Of a stretch of DNA of 64,000 bases, positions 28,497-38,033 are shown one piece after another. The notes under the pieces were generated by a model. That model had not been told where the DNA came from and made no database searches. It saw only the letters and a program-made list of their open reading frames with translations. A program made the position numbers and the translations under genes. Within the stretch, counting starts at the first letter, position 1; every line of letters begins with the position of its first letter. The DNA is from an uncultured Alphaproteobacteria bacterium (GTDB lineage: Bacteria > Pseudomonadota > Alphaproteobacteria > Rhodobacterales > Rhodobacteraceae), in NCBI GenBank assembly GCA_913051655.1, contig CAJXHI010000015.1, positions 1 through 64,000 on the forward strand, given 5' to 3'.

Positions 28497-29386
28497 TCCA
28501 CGTTTTGGACTTGCTCTCGCATTTGATCGATGATCACTTTTAATTCAAGCCCAATCGCTGTGAGGCCACTGTTCTGCGATTTTGAACATAATGTGTTTGC
28601 TTCCCGATTAAATTCCTGCATCAGGAAATCTAGTTTACGCCCAATGACACCACCTTTAGATAAAAGATCGTGAAGGCTTTTGACGTGAATATGTAAGCGG
28701 TCAATTTCCTCCGTCACGTCCATTTTTATCATTAGCGAAGCAAGCTCTTGTGCTAGGCGTTGAGGGTCTACATCCGCTGCTGTTTCCATCAAAGATACTA
28801 ACTGTGTTTGAAAATTCTCCTTCAGTTTAACCTCGCGCGCTTGTAATATAAACTCTGTGCTTTTTAGCAAACGGGTAATATGGACGGCTTGACCCAAAAG
28901 TACCTTTTTCAAAGCGTCACCCTCTTTGCGACGTGCCACTAAAAAGGTATTAACCACATCCCAAAAATCCGCTATCAGCGCGGATTTCAAAGCTTCGGTA
29001 TCAGCAGCTTTTGTAAATTTCTCCTCGACGTCAAACGCTACGGCTAGTACATCACTAGCTTTTGACGGCCCAAGGTTCACCTCCAGTTTCAAGGCCTGAT
29101 CTTCGACTAATTGGATCGCTTCAAGCACACGATGAATAGCCAGCGGATCAAGACTTGAATCCCTCGTATTTTGCGTCTCACCACGCACTTTAATGATTAC
29201 ATAGAGCGCACCCCGGGCAACTTGTTTCTGTAAATATGCACGCGCCGCACTGGCCAATCCGTCAATCCAATCTGGCGCACGTATTTTGATATCTAGCCCC
29301 CGATGATTTACGCTGCTTATTTCAATTTGCCATGAAAACTCAGATATCTCTCCCTGCGCTGAGGCAAAACCGGTCATAGAATGCAT
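28493..29386 (-). CDS. yicC: YicC family endoribonuclease
   Basis: A 297-residue protein beginning [17 protein letters not shown], the invariant YicC start, with [16 protein letters not shown] in the N-terminal domain and a DUF1732 C-terminus ([26 protein letters not shown]). YicC proteins are reported as endoribonucleases acting in RNA turnover. A longer in-frame ATG (29461) would add 25 unlike residues, so the start at 29386 is chosen. It is the first gene of the operon yicC-gmk-carbonic anhydrase-PLP enzyme. Confidence 0.92.
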   Translation of the reverse strand: MHSMTGFASAQGEISEFSWQIEISSVNHRGLDIKIRAPDWIDGLASAARAYLQKQVARGALYVIIKVRGETQNTRDSSLDPLAIHRVLEAIQLVEDQALKLEVNLGPSKASDVLAVAFDVEEKFTKAADTEALKSALIADFWDVVNTFLVARRKEGDALKKVLLGQAVHITRLLKSTEFILQAREVKLKENFQTQLVSLMETAADVDPQRLAQELASLMIKMDVTEEIDRLHIHVKSLHDLLSKGGVIGRKLDFLMQEFNREANTLCSKSQNSGLTAIGLELKVIIDQMREQVQNVE

Positions 29387-30128
29387 CACATCGACCTCCC
29401 AAGATTTTATTATGTTAAGCCCTTGCCCCGAAATCAACAAGCCGCACCATATGCACGTCAACCATTATTGTATATTTATAAAGAAATCTTTGAAAAATAT
29501 TATAAAAATTACAACATTACACACCAATGAGGCTCAGCAAAAAAATTTTCTTGAATTTAGTGGTTTGAGAGTTGGTGGCTGCAGAAAGCAGACTTTATAA
29601 AAAGGTTGACTAGGCAAGCAGTGGACGTGACAAAACTTCTTACAAAATAGCGCCGTTAATTTCTTACTGGTAATTTATCTTCATCCGCGGCACTTTATCC
29701 AAAAGACCTTACTTTGAACCGAGAGCAGTGAACTCCACACTCTGAAAAATCTTCATATTAGATTTTTACGACAAAGGCATAGTTGACCTGACATTCGTAG
29801 ACAAATCATTTATCGCCTTATTGGCAACGCGCGGCTGGAAAAGATTTTTTTGACATTATTCTTCAGCATCAATGCACCCTTATTCTGCCAAATGCTACCA
29901 ATTTGTTTACGAAAAATATAAAGACACGCTTTAGCCTTGAAACTATAAACGAAATATCGCGCCTCATTTCAAAGAAAGCACCGCGTTTGTTTATAATAAC
30001 TGCGCACAATACGACTGAGGATATTAGGCTGCTTTGTGAAGTTCACTGCACAAACAAAAAACCTGGTGATGTGCCCAGAACTAACTTTATAGCATTTCTG
30101 GTTAGAAGACGAGGACCTGTGACTAGGA
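29387..30128. other. 0.74-kb spacer between yicC and aroG, no confident gene
   Basis: An AT-rich stretch upstream of yicC and downstream of the DAHP synthase gene. A plus-strand frame of 80 codons at 29903-30145 (APRLFIITAHNTTEDIRLLC) has coding-like composition but no recognised domain and runs into the DAHP synthase 3' end antisense. Another broken stretch near 29775-29930 reads GIVDLTFVDKSFIALLATRG before a stop. These may be gene remnants; I cannot name a family. The yicC promoter should lie just above 29386. Confidence 0.4.
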
Positions 30129-31511
30129 TTAGACCGCCGCCCTGATCGGCTCTGCATTGTTGCGCTGGTTGCGTAAGCTGACCAATTCATCTGCCACGAG
30201 AAATGCTAATTCCAAGGATTGGCTGGCATTTAAACGTGGATCGCAAGCAGTATGATAGCGTTTGGAAAGATCTCCATCGCTGACAGCGCCAATGCCACCT
30301 GTGCATTCTGTGACGTCTTGACCTGTCATTTCAAAATGTACCCCACCTGGAACAGTACCTTCGGTTTTGTGTACAGCAAAGAACTCTTGAACTTCGAGCA
30401 ACACATTGTCAAATGGGCGTGTTTTAAAGCCGCTTGCAGATTTTATGGTGTTGCCATGCATCGCATCACAGCACCAGACAACATTTGCGCCTTCTTCCTG
30501 AACAGTTTTAATGAGGCTGGGCAGATGGTTTGTGACTTTTCCAGCGCCAAACCGGGCAATAAGCGTCAGTCTGCCCGCTTCATTTTCAGGATTAAGTTTA
30601 TGCAACAGAACTTGTAAATCTTCGCCTGTCATTGAGGGCCCACATTTCAACCCGATAGGGTTTTGAACTCCACTGCAAAATTCCACATGCGCTCCATCCG
30701 GTTGACGAGTTCTGTCCCCAATCCAAATCATATGACCCGAACCAGCCAGCCACGCGCCTGACGTTGAATCGACCCTAGTGAGGGCTTCTTCATATTCCAA
30801 TAGAAGCGCTTCATGGCTAACATAAAAATCAACGGTGCGCATTTCATGATTGTCAGCTGATGCCAATCCACTAGCATTCATGAAATCCAGTGCATCACTA
30901 ATGCGGATTGCCATTTCCCGATATTGCGAAGCTTTATCACCTTCAGTGAACCCAAGGGTCCAACTATGGACCTGATGCATGTCCGCATAACCACCAGACG
31001 AAAATGCTCGTAACAAATTCAAAGTTGCGGCCGCCTGCGTGTAAGCGCGCAGCATTTTGTATGGATCGGGAACACGCGCTTTTGGTGTAAAGTCCAATTC
31101 ATTGATTATATCGCCTCTGTAGCTTGGCAGTTCGACACCATTTTGAACTTCTGTTGGTGCAGAACGCGGTTTAGCAAACTGCCCTGCCATGCGACCTAAT
31201 TTTACAACTGGAACCTTCGCGCCAAAGGTTAACACCATTGCCATTTGAAGCATCACTTTAAAAGTATCGCGAATACCATCAGCCGTGAACTGATCAAAGC
31301 TTTCTGCGCAATCTCCACCTTGCAACAAAAATGCTTCGCCGCGGCTAGCCTTTGCCAATTCGGCCTTAAGATTACGCGCTTCACCTGCGAAAACTAGAGG
31401 AGGATATTTGGCCAGTTTACTTTCTACGGCCTTTAGCGTGTCCTGATCTGTATACTCAGGCATCTGAATTCGCGATTTCTTGCGCCAATCCGTTTTTTGC
31501 CACTGGGTCAT
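30129..31511 (-). CDS. 3-deoxy-D-arabino-heptulosonate 7-phosphate synthase, class II
   Basis: First enzyme of the shikimate pathway, joining phosphoenolpyruvate and erythrose 4-phosphate. It is 460 residues long and of the class II (plant and Mycobacterium) type: [54 protein letters not shown] and a C-terminal [18 protein letters not shown]. The length is normal. It stands alone on the minus strand, divergent from the GlxA-type regulator with 184 bases between the chosen starts. Confidence 0.95.
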   Translation of the reverse strand: MTQWQKTDWRKKSRIQMPEYTDQDTLKAVESKLAKYPPLVFAGEARNLKAELAKASRGEAFLLQGGDCAESFDQFTADGIRDTFKVMLQMAMVLTFGAKVPVVKLGRMAGQFAKPRSAPTEVQNGVELPSYRGDIINELDFTPKARVPDPYKMLRAYTQAAATLNLLRAFSSGGYADMHQVHSWTLGFTEGDKASQYREMAIRISDALDFMNASGLASADNHEMRTVDFYVSHEALLLEYEEALTRVDSTSGAWLAGSGHMIWIGDRTRQPDGAHVEFCSGVQNPIGLKCGPSMTGEDLQVLLHKLNPENEAGRLTLIARFGAGKVTNHLPSLIKTVQEEGANVVWCCDAMHGNTIKSASGFKTRPFDNVLLEVQEFFAVHKTEGTVPGGVHFEMTGQDVTECTGGIGAVSDGDLSKRYHTACDPRLNASQSLELAFLVADELVSLRNQRNNAEPIRAAV

Positions 31512-31695
31512 ACTTTCGCCTCCGGTAAGATCATTTTAACATGCTGCATGTATATATATGAGATACCAAATCAAAGAGCCATAGATCATTTTCCAACGCA
31601 AGGGCGCTGTGTTAAATTCTTTATGCTTACTGGGTTGCAAATTATATCTTAAATATCATAAAGAGGATCGCAACAATTGGATATGGGTTTTGGCA

Positions 31696-32691
31696 ATGCT
31701 AGGCGAAGACCAATTAGTGAATGTCCCTAAGACAAACGTGGCTCCAAAACGATTTGCCTTTGTGTTAATCGAAAAATTTTCTCTTTTGCCGTTCGCATCT
31801 GCTGTGGATGCACTCAGAATTGCAAACAGAATGTCTGGGGCAGAACTGTACACTTGGATTTTGCTTGGCGAAGGTGGCGATTCGGTCACGAGTTCGGTTG
31901 GTGCCAGTTTCAAAGTTGATGATGACCTGATCGAGCTTAAAAGGGATGATACCGTTCTTTTATGTGGCGGCGTGGATATACAGACCCATACTTCCAAAAG
32001 AATACTTAATTGGGTGCGGCGTGAAACTCGCAGAGGACTTTCGTTCGGGGGACTGTGTACAGCTACTTACACCATGGCGAAGGCCGGCATTCTAGACGGC
32101 AAACGTGCTACAATCCATTGGGAAAATCAGGACAGCTTCAGCGAAGAGTTCACCGAAATTGAACTCACTAAATCTGTGTTCATCGTAGATGGTAGAAGTA
32201 TGACTACTGCGGGCGGGACATCTTCAATCGATTTGATGTTGAAAATTATTGCGGATGATCACGGCGAAGATCTGGCCAATGCCGTTGCCGACCAGATGAT
32301 CTATAGTGCCATCCGCACCGATCAGGATACCCAAAGGCTGTCCGTACCAACGCGCATCGGCGTACGCCACCCCAAACTAAGTCTTGTTATTCAGATGATG
32401 GAAGAGAATATCGAAGAACCTGTAAGCCCCTCGCTTTTGGCTAAGGACGTTAGCATGTCAACCCGCCAATTGGAAAGATTGTTTAGACGTTATCTGAGTC
32501 GTAGCCCGAAGCGCTATTACATGGAGCTGCGTCTACAAAAAGCACGAAATTTATTGATGCAAACCGATATGAGTGTTATCAATGTAGCCCTAGCCTGTGG
32601 TTTTGCCTCACCTTCACACTTTTCAAAATGTTATAGATCCCACTATAAAAAAACACCCTACAGAGAGCGTGGGAGCCACACGGCACTTTAA
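31696..32691 (+). CDS. GlxA-family AraC-type transcriptional regulator
   Basis: A 331-residue regulator with an N-terminal DJ-1/PfpI (class I amidotransferase-like) domain and a C-terminal AraC helix-turn-helix. VDALRIANRMSGAELYTW and FGGLCTATYTMAKAGILDG belong to the first domain, while SMSTRQLERLFRRYLS and CGFASPSHFSKCYRSHY are the two HTH units. Homologues in alphaproteobacteria control amino acid, carnitine or glycine betaine use; the target here is unknown. An in-frame ATG at 31609 would add 29 unusual residues, so 31696 is preferred. A decayed relative lies 1.1 kb downstream. Confidence 0.87.
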   Translation: MLGEDQLVNVPKTNVAPKRFAFVLIEKFSLLPFASAVDALRIANRMSGAELYTWILLGEGGDSVTSSVGASFKVDDDLIELKRDDTVLLCGGVDIQTHTSKRILNWVRRETRRGLSFGGLCTATYTMAKAGILDGKRATIHWENQDSFSEEFTEIELTKSVFIVDGRSMTTAGGTSSIDLMLKIIADDHGEDLANAVADQMIYSAIRTDQDTQRLSVPTRIGVRHPKLSLVIQMMEENIEEPVSPSLLAKDVSMSTRQLERLFRRYLSRSPKRYYMELRLQKARNLLMQTDMSVINVALACGFASPSHFSKCYRSHYKKTPYRERGSHTAL

Positions 32692-33792
32692 TAAATGTAT
32701 AGGCGAAGATTTCGTTTGTAGTGGCGATATCAGTGTTTAGTAGTTGGCATAAAAATTTGAAACGCTAAAGTTATGATTCATTTCTTTTAAGGAACCTATC
32801 CCTACGGATTGAACAGCAAAACTTCAATCAAATTAGTCCCAGCTGACACCAAATCGATATGCTCCTCGGTAACAAACAGGTCATCGTTTAAATCAAACTT
32901 GTTTTCTAAAATTCTTGCACTCAATTCCATAATTTGTAACTCCAAAGGTTCCAATTTGGTCTAAACAAACAAGATCATAAACTTACAGTCGACCATCAGC
33001 ACTCAGCTAATTGGTAGCAGTCGACATTCATGTCCATGCGGCACCAAATGATCAATAGTCTGGTCAGCAATTTACTTTGGGGAGATACTGCCGCAAGCAC
33101 TTTGCTCTTCTGATGGGTCGCTATAAAATTACCTGAATTAAAATCTAGGTCAGAATTACATAATAGAACCTATATCAATCTGCGGAGTCTCACTAAAAGT
33201 TCGCGACTAGACACAGGGTATAGGCAGAAGAATGCTATAGCAAAGCACTCACCGAGAAACTTGTGCCTCATGAAGAGGCGCGCACTTGGGTAAAGTTCAT
33301 CGCTACTTAAATCGCTCTTTATACAGGAGACAGTGCGTTTTTTTACGACGCACATTCAACAAATCTGGCGGGTTTTTCGAACCAACTGCGGTAAAGCTAA
33401 AAATGTATTCATGGGTTGTACGTTACCCACTGCAAAGGAACTGTTGATCCCTATAATTAACACTATCTACAGAACTGCATTATGACCTGTATAATTTCAT
33501 ACAGTAATAGGCTGGGACTCAATTCATTGATATTTAGTCTAGCAGGTTATGTCACGATTAACTGATTTCGAGGTGACAACGCGAAGCAATAGACTTTCTT
33601 GAGGATCCAATTTACCTAATCAAATTCTGGCTCGGTTTTACTAGAACTTATTTTCAAAGCGGATGGAATGCGAAGAAAAAACCACGGGTAACCGATCATA
33701 TAATACGAAACTGCATCCATTCTTCAGTGCATAATTATAAACGTTTTTATTCTTGGCCCCTCCAAAGAAGCCAAACTTCTAAGCATTAATTT
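32692..33792. other. 1.1-kb AT-rich region after the GlxA-type gene
   Basis: It holds a possible 42-codon minus-strand gene (32802-32930) and, from about 33410, fragments resembling the DJ-1 domain of the GlxA regulator on the plus strand: GLYVTHCKGTVD near 33413, AGTQFIDI then a stop near 33511, and VTDHIIRNCIHSS near 33688. Spacing between fragments differs from the intact gene, so these upstream matches are less certain than the helix-turn-helix part. Nothing else is recognised. Confidence 0.4.
32802..32930 (-). CDS. Possible 42-residue peptide with a bacteriocin-like leader
   Basis: ATG 32930 is preceded by GGAG with 9 bases spacing and encodes 42 residues before TAG. The N-terminal part is acidic (MELSARILENKFDLNDD), followed by VTEEHIDLVSAG, then an 11-residue tail TNLIEVLLFNP. 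An acidic EE-xx-DLVS-[AG]G pattern resembles the leader of secreted peptides processed after a small-residue pair. No processing protease, transporter or modification enzyme for such a peptide is nearby. It may equally be the end of an eroded gene, because the frame is open for 12 further codons upstream. Confidence 0.35.
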   Translation of the reverse strand: MELSARILENKFDLNDDLFVTEEHIDLVSAGTNLIEVLLFNP

Positions 33793-33993
33793 GTTTCACT
33801 ACATATTTGACTACACTATCCAAATTTGAGCTACGGGATTCATATTGGAAAAGAATATTGAAGAATTTAAGAGCCCGTCACTGCGAAAAAATATGATCAA
33901 ATGACGAAAGTACAATTTGAACAATTTTTACGTCTTTATTTGAGGCTGAGCGCAAAACGCTTTTACATAATCCGCGACATCAAAAATCGAGAC
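33793..33993 (+). pseudogene. Decayed GlxA/AraC regulator fragment
   Basis: Translated pieces align in order with residues 217-284 of the intact regulator upstream: LHYPNLSYGIHI against VRHPKLSLVIQM, KNIEEFKSPSL against ENIEEPVSPSL, and VQFEQFLRLYLRLSAKRFY against the first helix-turn-helix. V217 to M254 spans 111 bases in the intact gene and 108 here. An in-frame TGA, a one-base insertion and a one-base loss break the frame. Weaker matches to the DJ-1 domain continue upstream to about 33410. It is probably an old duplicate or paralogue in the same orientation. Confidence 0.7.
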
Positions 33994-34299
33994 ACAGACT
34001 CACGCTAGACAACATTACTTAAATAACTTACGTTTTTACATCCGGATTTTATTAATATCATGTTTTCTGAATGTTATCTAACGCATTACACCCAAATCTT
34101 ACTACAAAACGAATAGGTAAATGTCTCAAATACATGGTTTAATGAGTTCTATAATGTGAAGGTCAAATTGGAGCATTTATATTTTAAGTAAATTGAAATT
34201 GACATGCAGTTGACTCAAAATGAAATGTGTCGATAGCCGTTGCGAAAGTGTTTTTTTTGGGATTTAATCCAATTTATCAATTAAAGAGGGAAGACTAAT
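33994..34299. other. AT-rich leader region before the ABC transporter operon
   Basis: About 300 bases of AT-rich sequence without a credible frame. The promoter of the transporter operon is expected here. An AAAGAGGGAAG purine stretch just before 34300 serves as ribosome site. I see no riboswitch-like structure. Confidence 0.4.
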
Positions 34300-35469
34300 A
34301 TGAAAAAATTTACAATGGCTTTAGTGGTTTCATTATTTTCTTCGGGAGCAGTCGCTGACGATGTAAAACTTGGGATTATTTTTGGCTTTACTGGTCCAAT
34401 AGAATCATTAACTCCTCCGATGGCAGCGGCAGCTGAAATGGCAATGAAAGAAGTGACAGACTCAGGTTCATTTTTGAACGGCTCAGCTGTAACAGCTGTG
34501 AGGGCTGACTCTACATGTATTGACGCTGGCGCTGCAACGACCGCTGCGGAACGTCTTATCTCCGCAGAGGGAATTAGCGCTATTGTCGGGGCTGATTGCT
34601 CAGGTGTGACTATCGCGGTACTCCAGAACACCGCTATGGCGAAAGGGATGGTCATGATCTCTCCCTCTGCGACATCACCTGCTTTATCTGATATGGAAGA
34701 TAATGGCTTATTTTTTCGTACTGCGCCATCCGATGCTCGTGAAGGTTATGTAGTAGCAGAAATGTTAATGGAAAAAGGTTACAAGTCAGTTGCTCTTACC
34801 TATACCAATAACGATTATGGAAAGGGCCTAGCCGATGCTATCCAATCCAGCTTTAAGTCCATGAATGGTTCTATCACTATTGTGACTGCTCACGAGGAAG
34901 GAAAGGGAGATTACAGCGCAGAAGTCGGCGCATTAGCACAAGCTGGTGGAGATTTGTTGGTGGTTGCAGGATATCTCGATCAAGGTGGCAAAATGATAAT
35001 TCAAGGTTCACTTGACGCAGGATCCTTCGACACATTCTTCTTGCCCGGCGGAATGATTGGTGATTCATTGCCTGCAGCTATTGGGTCTGACTTAGATGGT
35101 TCTTTTGGTGTAGTTGCGGGCACGGACAGCCCAGGAGCTACAATGATGGCCGAATTGGTTGGAGCTGAACTCGGCCCCTTTGTGGGAGAGTCATATGATG
35201 CGGCCGCTCTAATAATGTTAGCCATGCAAGCTGCTAATTCCACTAGTAGTGCTGATTTCTCAAAAAAAGTAATGGATGTTGCCAACGCGCCAGGTGAAAA
35301 AATTTACCCTGGAGAATTGGGAAAAGCGATGAAGATACTTGCTTCGGGAGGAGATATTGATTATGTCGGGGCCTCCGCTGTTGAGCTGATCGGCAGTGGA
35401 GAATCTGCGGGTAATTATCGTGAAATTCTCGTTAGCGGAGCGAAGAATACTACAGTAGGATATCGTTGA
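34300..35469 (+). CDS. Branched-chain amino acid-type ABC transporter binding protein
   Basis: A 389-residue periplasmic binding protein of the LivJ/LivK (Peripla_BP_6) family. The signal peptide is MKKFTMALVVSLFSSGAVA with cleavage before DDVKLG. The mature protein begins LGIIFGFTGPIESLTPPMA and has SCIDAGAATTAAERLI-like and VGADCSGVTIAVLQN segments. The substrate of this family ranges over amino acids, amides, urea and aromatic acids and cannot be read from sequence. It heads a five-gene operon. An 11-base-pair hairpin after its stop probably favours higher expression of this gene than of the membrane parts. Confidence 0.88.
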   Translation: MKKFTMALVVSLFSSGAVADDVKLGIIFGFTGPIESLTPPMAAAAEMAMKEVTDSGSFLNGSAVTAVRADSTCIDAGAATTAAERLISAEGISAIVGADCSGVTIAVLQNTAMAKGMVMISPSATSPALSDMEDNGLFFRTAPSDAREGYVVAEMLMEKGYKSVALTYTNNDYGKGLADAIQSSFKSMNGSITIVTAHEEGKGDYSAEVGALAQAGGDLLVVAGYLDQGGKMIIQGSLDAGSFDTFFLPGGMIGDSLPAAIGSDLDGSFGVVAGTDSPGATMMAELVGAELGPFVGESYDAAALIMLAMQAANSTSSADFSKKVMDVANAPGEKIYPGELGKAMKILASGGDIDYVGASAVELIGSGESAGNYREILVSGAKNTTVGYR

Positions 35470-35483
35470 TAGAAACGAAACTT

Positions 35484-35508
35484 TGGCCCGAGTATTTTAC
35501 TTGGGCCA
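35484..35508 (+). terminator. Intercistronic hairpin after the binding-protein gene
   Basis: TGGCCCGAGTA, loop TTT, TACTTGGGCCA gives an 11-base-pair stem (one G-T pair) 14 bases after the stop, followed by TTCAGGTTTTAG. Such stems between a binding-protein gene and its ATPase/permease genes usually act as partial terminators or 3' end protectors. Confidence 0.65.
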
Positions 35509-35528
35509 TTCAGGTTTTAGAAAACTAA

Positions 35529-36317
35529 ATGATTGAAGTAAAAAATATTTCAAAAAACTTTGGTGGAATACAAGCGGTAAGAAACGTTTCATTGTCTATT
35601 GAGACAGGTAAGATTACTGGATTGATCGGACCAAATGGGGCAGGTAAAACAACGTTATTCAACTTGATTGCAGGGCTTTACGAACCTAATTCAGGCAATG
35701 TTTTTCTTGATGAAGAGGATATAACTGGGCTTCCGCCACATCGCCTTTTCGCTAAGGGTTTACTCCGTACATTCCAGGTTTCACATGAATTTAGTACACT
35801 GACTGTCAGAGATAATTTGATGACAGTACCTGGAGGTCAAGCGGGTGAGAATCTGATGGAAGCTTGGCTCAAACCCAATAAAGTTCGGCTTCAAGAAAAT
35901 GAATTAAGGGCTAAAGCTGATGAGGTCATTGAGTTCCTTCAGTTGGAAAAATTAGCAGACGAGCGAGCTGGCAACCTTTCTGGCGGGCAAAAAAAATTGC
36001 TAGAGTTAGGTCGAACAATGATGGTAGATGCAAAAATCGTATTTTTAGATGAAGTTGGAGCTGGCGTTAACCGTACACTTCTTAAAACTATTGGAGACGC
36101 AATACTGCGCCTGAATCGTGAACGAGGCTATACTTTTTGCATGATTGAGCATGATATGGACTTCATCACACGACTATGTAACCCGGTTATCGTCATGGCT
36201 GAAGGGATGTTGCTTACTAGTGGTACTGCATCAGAGATTAAGTCTAATGAACAAGTGATTGAAGCGTATCTAGGGACAGGCTTAAAAAGGCGAAAGCCAA
36301 AAAAGGGCTCCATATGA
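35529..36317 (+). CDS. LivG-type ABC ATPase
   Basis: A 262-residue ATPase with Walker A GPNGAGKTT, signature LSGGQKKLLELGRT and Walker B IVFLDEVGAG. The valine in place of the usual proline after DE is common in this LivG branch. The C-terminal extension (YLGTGLKRRKPKKGSI) fits the BCA_ABC_TP_C tail. It is the second gene of the transporter operon and overlaps the LivF-type gene by 4 bases. Codon use is AT-rich compared with housekeeping genes in the window. Confidence 0.9.
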   Translation: MIEVKNISKNFGGIQAVRNVSLSIETGKITGLIGPNGAGKTTLFNLIAGLYEPNSGNVFLDEEDITGLPPHRLFAKGLLRTFQVSHEFSTLTVRDNLMTVPGGQAGENLMEAWLKPNKVRLQENELRAKADEVIEFLQLEKLADERAGNLSGGQKKLLELGRTMMVDAKIVFLDEVGAGVNRTLLKTIGDAILRLNRERGYTFCMIEHDMDFITRLCNPVIVMAEGMLLTSGTASEIKSNEQVIEAYLGTGLKRRKPKKGSI

Positions 36318-37018
36318 GCTTTTTAGTTGGTGAAAATATGACCTGTGGTTACGGAAAATCATGCATTATTCATGATTGCACCATAACTGCTGACCTTGGT
36401 GAAATTGTTGTTGTAGTGGGCCCAAATGGAGCTGGTAAATCTACTGCAATGAAAGCTATTTTTGGTATGCTTAGTCTCGTTAGAGGCAAGATTTTACTGA
36501 ACGAAACAGATATTTCAGAATTAAAGCCCCAAGAACGGGTCCTTTGCGGCATGGGCTTCGTTCCTCAAACCTCAAATATTTTTGCAAGCATGACAGTAGA
36601 AGAAAATCTTGAAATGGGTGCATTTATAAGAGAAGACGATGTCTCGGAAACCCTACAACAAGTTTTTGAGCTTTTTCCGATTCTTAGAGATAAGCGCTAT
36701 CAGCTTGCAGGAGAATTATCAGGCGGTCAGCGACAGCAAGTCGCAGTTGGAAGGGCACTCATGACTGAACCAAAAGTACTCATTCTCGACGAACCTACGG
36801 CTGGGGTATCTCCCATTGTTATGGATGACCTTTTTGAAAGAATTACTGAAGTAGCCCGTTCTGGGATTGCAGTATTGATGGTAGAACAGAATGCGAAACA
36901 AGCGCTCAGTATTGCTGATAAGGGATACGTTCTTGTTCAGGGTAGGAACGCCTACAGCGACACTGGCGAGGCATTGATGGCTAATGAGGAAGTTCGACGA
37001 ACTTTTTTAGGTGGTTGA
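36314..37018 (+). CDS. LivF-type ABC ATPase
   Basis: A 234-residue ATPase with Walker A GPNGAGKST, signature LSGGQRQQVAVGRA, Walker B VLILDEPTAGVSP and the short LivF-type C-terminus (NEEVRRTFLGG). It forms the ATPase pair with the LivG-type protein, to which it is coupled by a 4-base overlap. The next gene overlaps its end by 8 bases with a GTG start. Confidence 0.9.
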   Translation: MSFLVGENMTCGYGKSCIIHDCTITADLGEIVVVVGPNGAGKSTAMKAIFGMLSLVRGKILLNETDISELKPQERVLCGMGFVPQTSNIFASMTVEENLEMGAFIREDDVSETLQQVFELFPILRDKRYQLAGELSGGQRQQVAVGRALMTEPKVLILDEPTAGVSPIVMDDLFERITEVARSGIAVLMVEQNAKQALSIADKGYVLVQGRNAYSDTGEALMANEEVRRTFLGG

Positions 37019-38033
37019 ATTGGACGATTTCTTAAATGCAAGTGTAATTATAGCCAATTTTATTTTAATTCCGGGACTAGCTTATGGAAGCCAATTGGCA
37101 TTGGGTGCTTTGGGCGTCACACTAGTTTTTAGCGTTCTTCGATTTTCAAATATTGCGCATGGAGAAACTATGGCTGCTGGGGCGATGTTTACATTGTTAT
37201 TTACTTGGTGGTTCAAATCAATGAGTATTAGCATTGAACCATTTCCTACTGCAATTTTAGCACTTCCTTTCGCAACGGTATTAGCTGCCTGTCTCTGTCT
37301 AATAACAGATGTTTCCATCTACCGATACTATCGTAAGGTGAAGGCTGAACCAGCGATATACATAATTGTTTCAGTCGGTGTGATGTTCGTTTACAGCGGT
37401 TTTATAAGATTTTTAATCGGGCCAAACGATCGGCAAATGTCCGATGGTCAAAGATTTTTATTTAAAGCTAGAGAGTTTAAAAACCTCACAGGTTTAAATG
37501 AAGGATTAGCCATAAAAACTTCTCAGGTTATTTCAATATCTTCTGCTTTTGTTGCCGTTGGAGTCTTATTTTGGTTTTTGAAGCACACAAGAACTGGTAA
37601 ATCTATGCGGGCTTTTTCTGATAATGAGGACTTAGCGCTTTTATCGGGAATTAACCCTGAGAGAGTTGTTTTGGTATGTTGGATAATAACTGCGATCCTT
37701 GCAACATTGGCAGGATCATTATACGGCCTTGATAAAAGTTTCCGCCCTTTCGTGTTCATGCAGCTTTTGTTACCGATTTTCGCTGCAGCAATAGTTGGAG
37801 GATTTGGAAATCCAGTTGGAGCTATTGTAGGCGGTTTCATTATAGCTTTTTCTGAGCTTTTTGTGACTTTTGCCTATAAACGAGTGTTGACGTATATCCT
37901 TCCAGAGAGTTTAGCGCCTAACTCGTTGACACAATTTTTATCCACAGACTACAAAATTGCTGTATCGTTCGTAATTCTTGTTTTAGTACTGCTGATAAAA
38001 CCAAAGGGGATATTTAGCCAGGAAAATTCATGA
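37011..38033 (+). CDS. LivH-type ABC permease
   Basis: A 340-residue inner-membrane permease with about eight hydrophobic segments and the family motif GVTLVFSVLRFSNIAHGE near the N-terminus. The GTG at 37011 overlaps the LivF end; TTG at 37020 is an alternative. The later segment FAAAIVGGFGNPVGAIVGG is the EAA-like coupling loop of this family. It pairs with the LivM-type permease, whose start overlaps its stop by 4 bases. Confidence 0.88.
   Translation: MVELDDFLNASVIIANFILIPGLAYGSQLALGALGVTLVFSVLRFSNIAHGETMAAGAMFTLLFTWWFKSMSISIEPFPTAILALPFATVLAACLCLITDVSIYRYYRKVKAEPAIYIIVSVGVMFVYSGFIRFLIGPNDRQMSDGQRFLFKAREFKNLTGLNEGLAIKTSQVISISSAFVAVGVLFWFLKHTRTGKSMRAFSDNEDLALLSGINPERVVLVCWIITAILATLAGSLYGLDKSFRPFVFMQLLLPIFAAAIVGGFGNPVGAIVGGFIIAFSELFVTFAYKRVLTYILPESLAPNSLTQFLSTDYKIAVSFVILVLVLLIKPKGIFSQENS

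Noticed and set aside
29903-30145. 80-codon plus-strand frame next to the DAHP synthase gene
   Set aside because: No domain, start context or operon partner; it overlaps the conserved gene's end. Kept only as a spacer note.
37939-37948. TTATCCACAG match to a DnaA box inside the livH-type gene
   Set aside because: A single copy within conserved coding sequence, likely coincidence.
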